Source: a candidate division TA06 bacterium (lineage in GTDB: Bacteria; Hydrothermota; DG-26; E44-bin18; JADFOU01). Taken from it: 5,344 bases of DNA. Position 1 is the stretch's first letter. The number at the start of each line of letters is the position of its first letter. Below the pieces are notes generated by a model that made no database searches, was not told where the DNA came from, and saw only the letters and a list, made by a program, of their open reading frames with translations. Location of the stretch: NCBI GenBank assembly GCA_022562655.1, contig JADFOU010000161.1:1-5344 (forward strand), in the 5' to 3' direction. The translations under genes were made by a program, and so were the position numbers. Shown here in pieces: positions 4,889 to 5,344 of the stretch.

Positions 4889-5344
4889 GGACAGCAGCAT
4901 TTTATACCCTTGGTTGTAAACTGAATACTACTGATACGGAGAGGTTGAAAAGCCAATTCTTCGGAAAGGGGTACGAGATTGTAGACTTTAATGAGCCCGC
5001 CGACCTCTATGTGATCAATACGTGCACAGTAACGGAGCGGGCCGATGCAGGCGGCAGACAGATCATTCGACAGGCAATTCTCAGAAAGAAGAAGGATGGT
5101 CTGGTGTTGGTGACGGGCTGTTATGCCCAGAGGGATCCGGAGACTCTGGCTGCCATTTCTGGTGTTGACCTTGTGCTGGGTCATCGGGAGAAGTCGAATC
5201 TTTTAGATTATGTAGAAGAGAGATTTGATCAGAGGGGGATCTCAGAGAAGATCATTGTAAGTGACAATCCTGATCTTCTGGAATTTATTGACTTTGATAC
5301 AGCGTACCAGAGTAAATTCACCCGGGCGACCTTAAAGATTCAGG
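4885..5344 (+). CDS. mtaB: MtaB-type tRNA methylthiotransferase (N-terminal 153 residues, cut by window end)
   Basis: ATG at 4885 opens a frame that runs off the right end. The 153 visible residues are the methylthiotransferase N-terminal domain with its three [4Fe-4S] cysteines: Cys11 (YTLGCKLN), Cys47 (INTCTVTERAD) and Cys79 (TGCYAQRDP). DLVLGHREKSNLLDYV (95-110) and TRATLKIQ (146-153) are typical of MtaB/YqeV, which methylthiolates t6A37 of ANN-decoding tRNAs. The radical SAM CxxxCxxC motif normally follows LKIQ within a few residues, just outside the window. The relatives MiaB and RimO remain possible, but the TCTVT and LGxREKS segments favour MtaB. The start overlaps the ispH stop by 4 nt and has no Shine-Dalgarno, which suggests translational coupling. 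Confidence 0.88.
   Translation, partial: MRTAAFYTLGCKLNTTDTERLKSQFFGKGYEIVDFNEPADLYVINTCTVTERADAGGRQIIRQAILRKKKDGLVLVTGCYAQRDPETLAAISGVDLVLGHREKSNLLDYVEERFDQRGISEKIIVSDNPDLLEFIDFDTAYQSKFTRATLKIQ

Noticed and set aside
3977..4900. Long minus-strand open frame (307 codons) opposite ispH
   Set aside because: It lies antisense to a well-supported ispH, has a low-complexity Leu/Ser/Cys/His-rich product without recognisable motifs, and shows no ribosome binding site; it is a codon-bias shadow.

Overview
The window is a stretch of bacterial chromosome with all genes on the + strand. It has two blocks. The first (1 to 3527) is a succinate:quinone oxidoreductase (complex II) operon in the order sdhC-sdhD-sdhA-sdhB, with sdhC entering from the left as a 65-residue C-terminal fragment. 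The second (3584 to 5344) holds a dicluster ferredoxin-like gene, ispH (last step of the MEP isoprenoid pathway), and the start of an mtaB-type tRNA methylthiotransferase that runs off the right end.

The host is a bacterium making isoprenoids by the MEP route and carrying membrane-anchored complex II with histidines placed for heme b. By eye the base composition is moderate, perhaps a little under 50% GC. Spacers filled with mosaic repeats and a free-standing 2[4Fe-4S] ferredoxin fit Desulfobacterota, Nitrospirota or related uncultured lineages. That is an impression and cannot be proved from this sequence.

How the genes work together: SdhA (covalent FAD, succinate oxidation) passes electrons through the three Fe-S clusters of SdhB to quinone at the SdhC/SdhD anchor. 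All catalytic and cluster ligands that can be checked are present. Downstream, a strong Shine-Dalgarno and a candidate promoter at the end of sdhB suggest that ferredoxin-ispH-mtaB is a separate unit. IspH and MtaB are both Fe-S enzymes that need low-potential electrons, so the ferredoxin could be their donor (inference).

The unusual part is the non-coding DNA of the sdh operon. Its spacers are long for an sdh operon (149 bp before sdhA, 336 bp before sdhB) and packed with repeats. They include a perfect 28-bp palindrome abutting the sdhD start, octamer-periodic A/T arrays, and a large imperfect inverted repeat that includes the sdhA stop codon. There is also a GC-rich inverted repeat enclosing a possible G-quadruplex on the minus strand. 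A 40-nt element occurs in both long spacers in opposite orientation (30 of 40 positions identical), each copy preceded by a 17-nt GC-rich dyad. sdhD, sdhA and sdhB all lack a recognisable Shine-Dalgarno at normal spacing, whereas the ferredoxin gene and ispH have excellent ones. I see no wholly new protein system; the repeat-laden architecture is the main point of interest.
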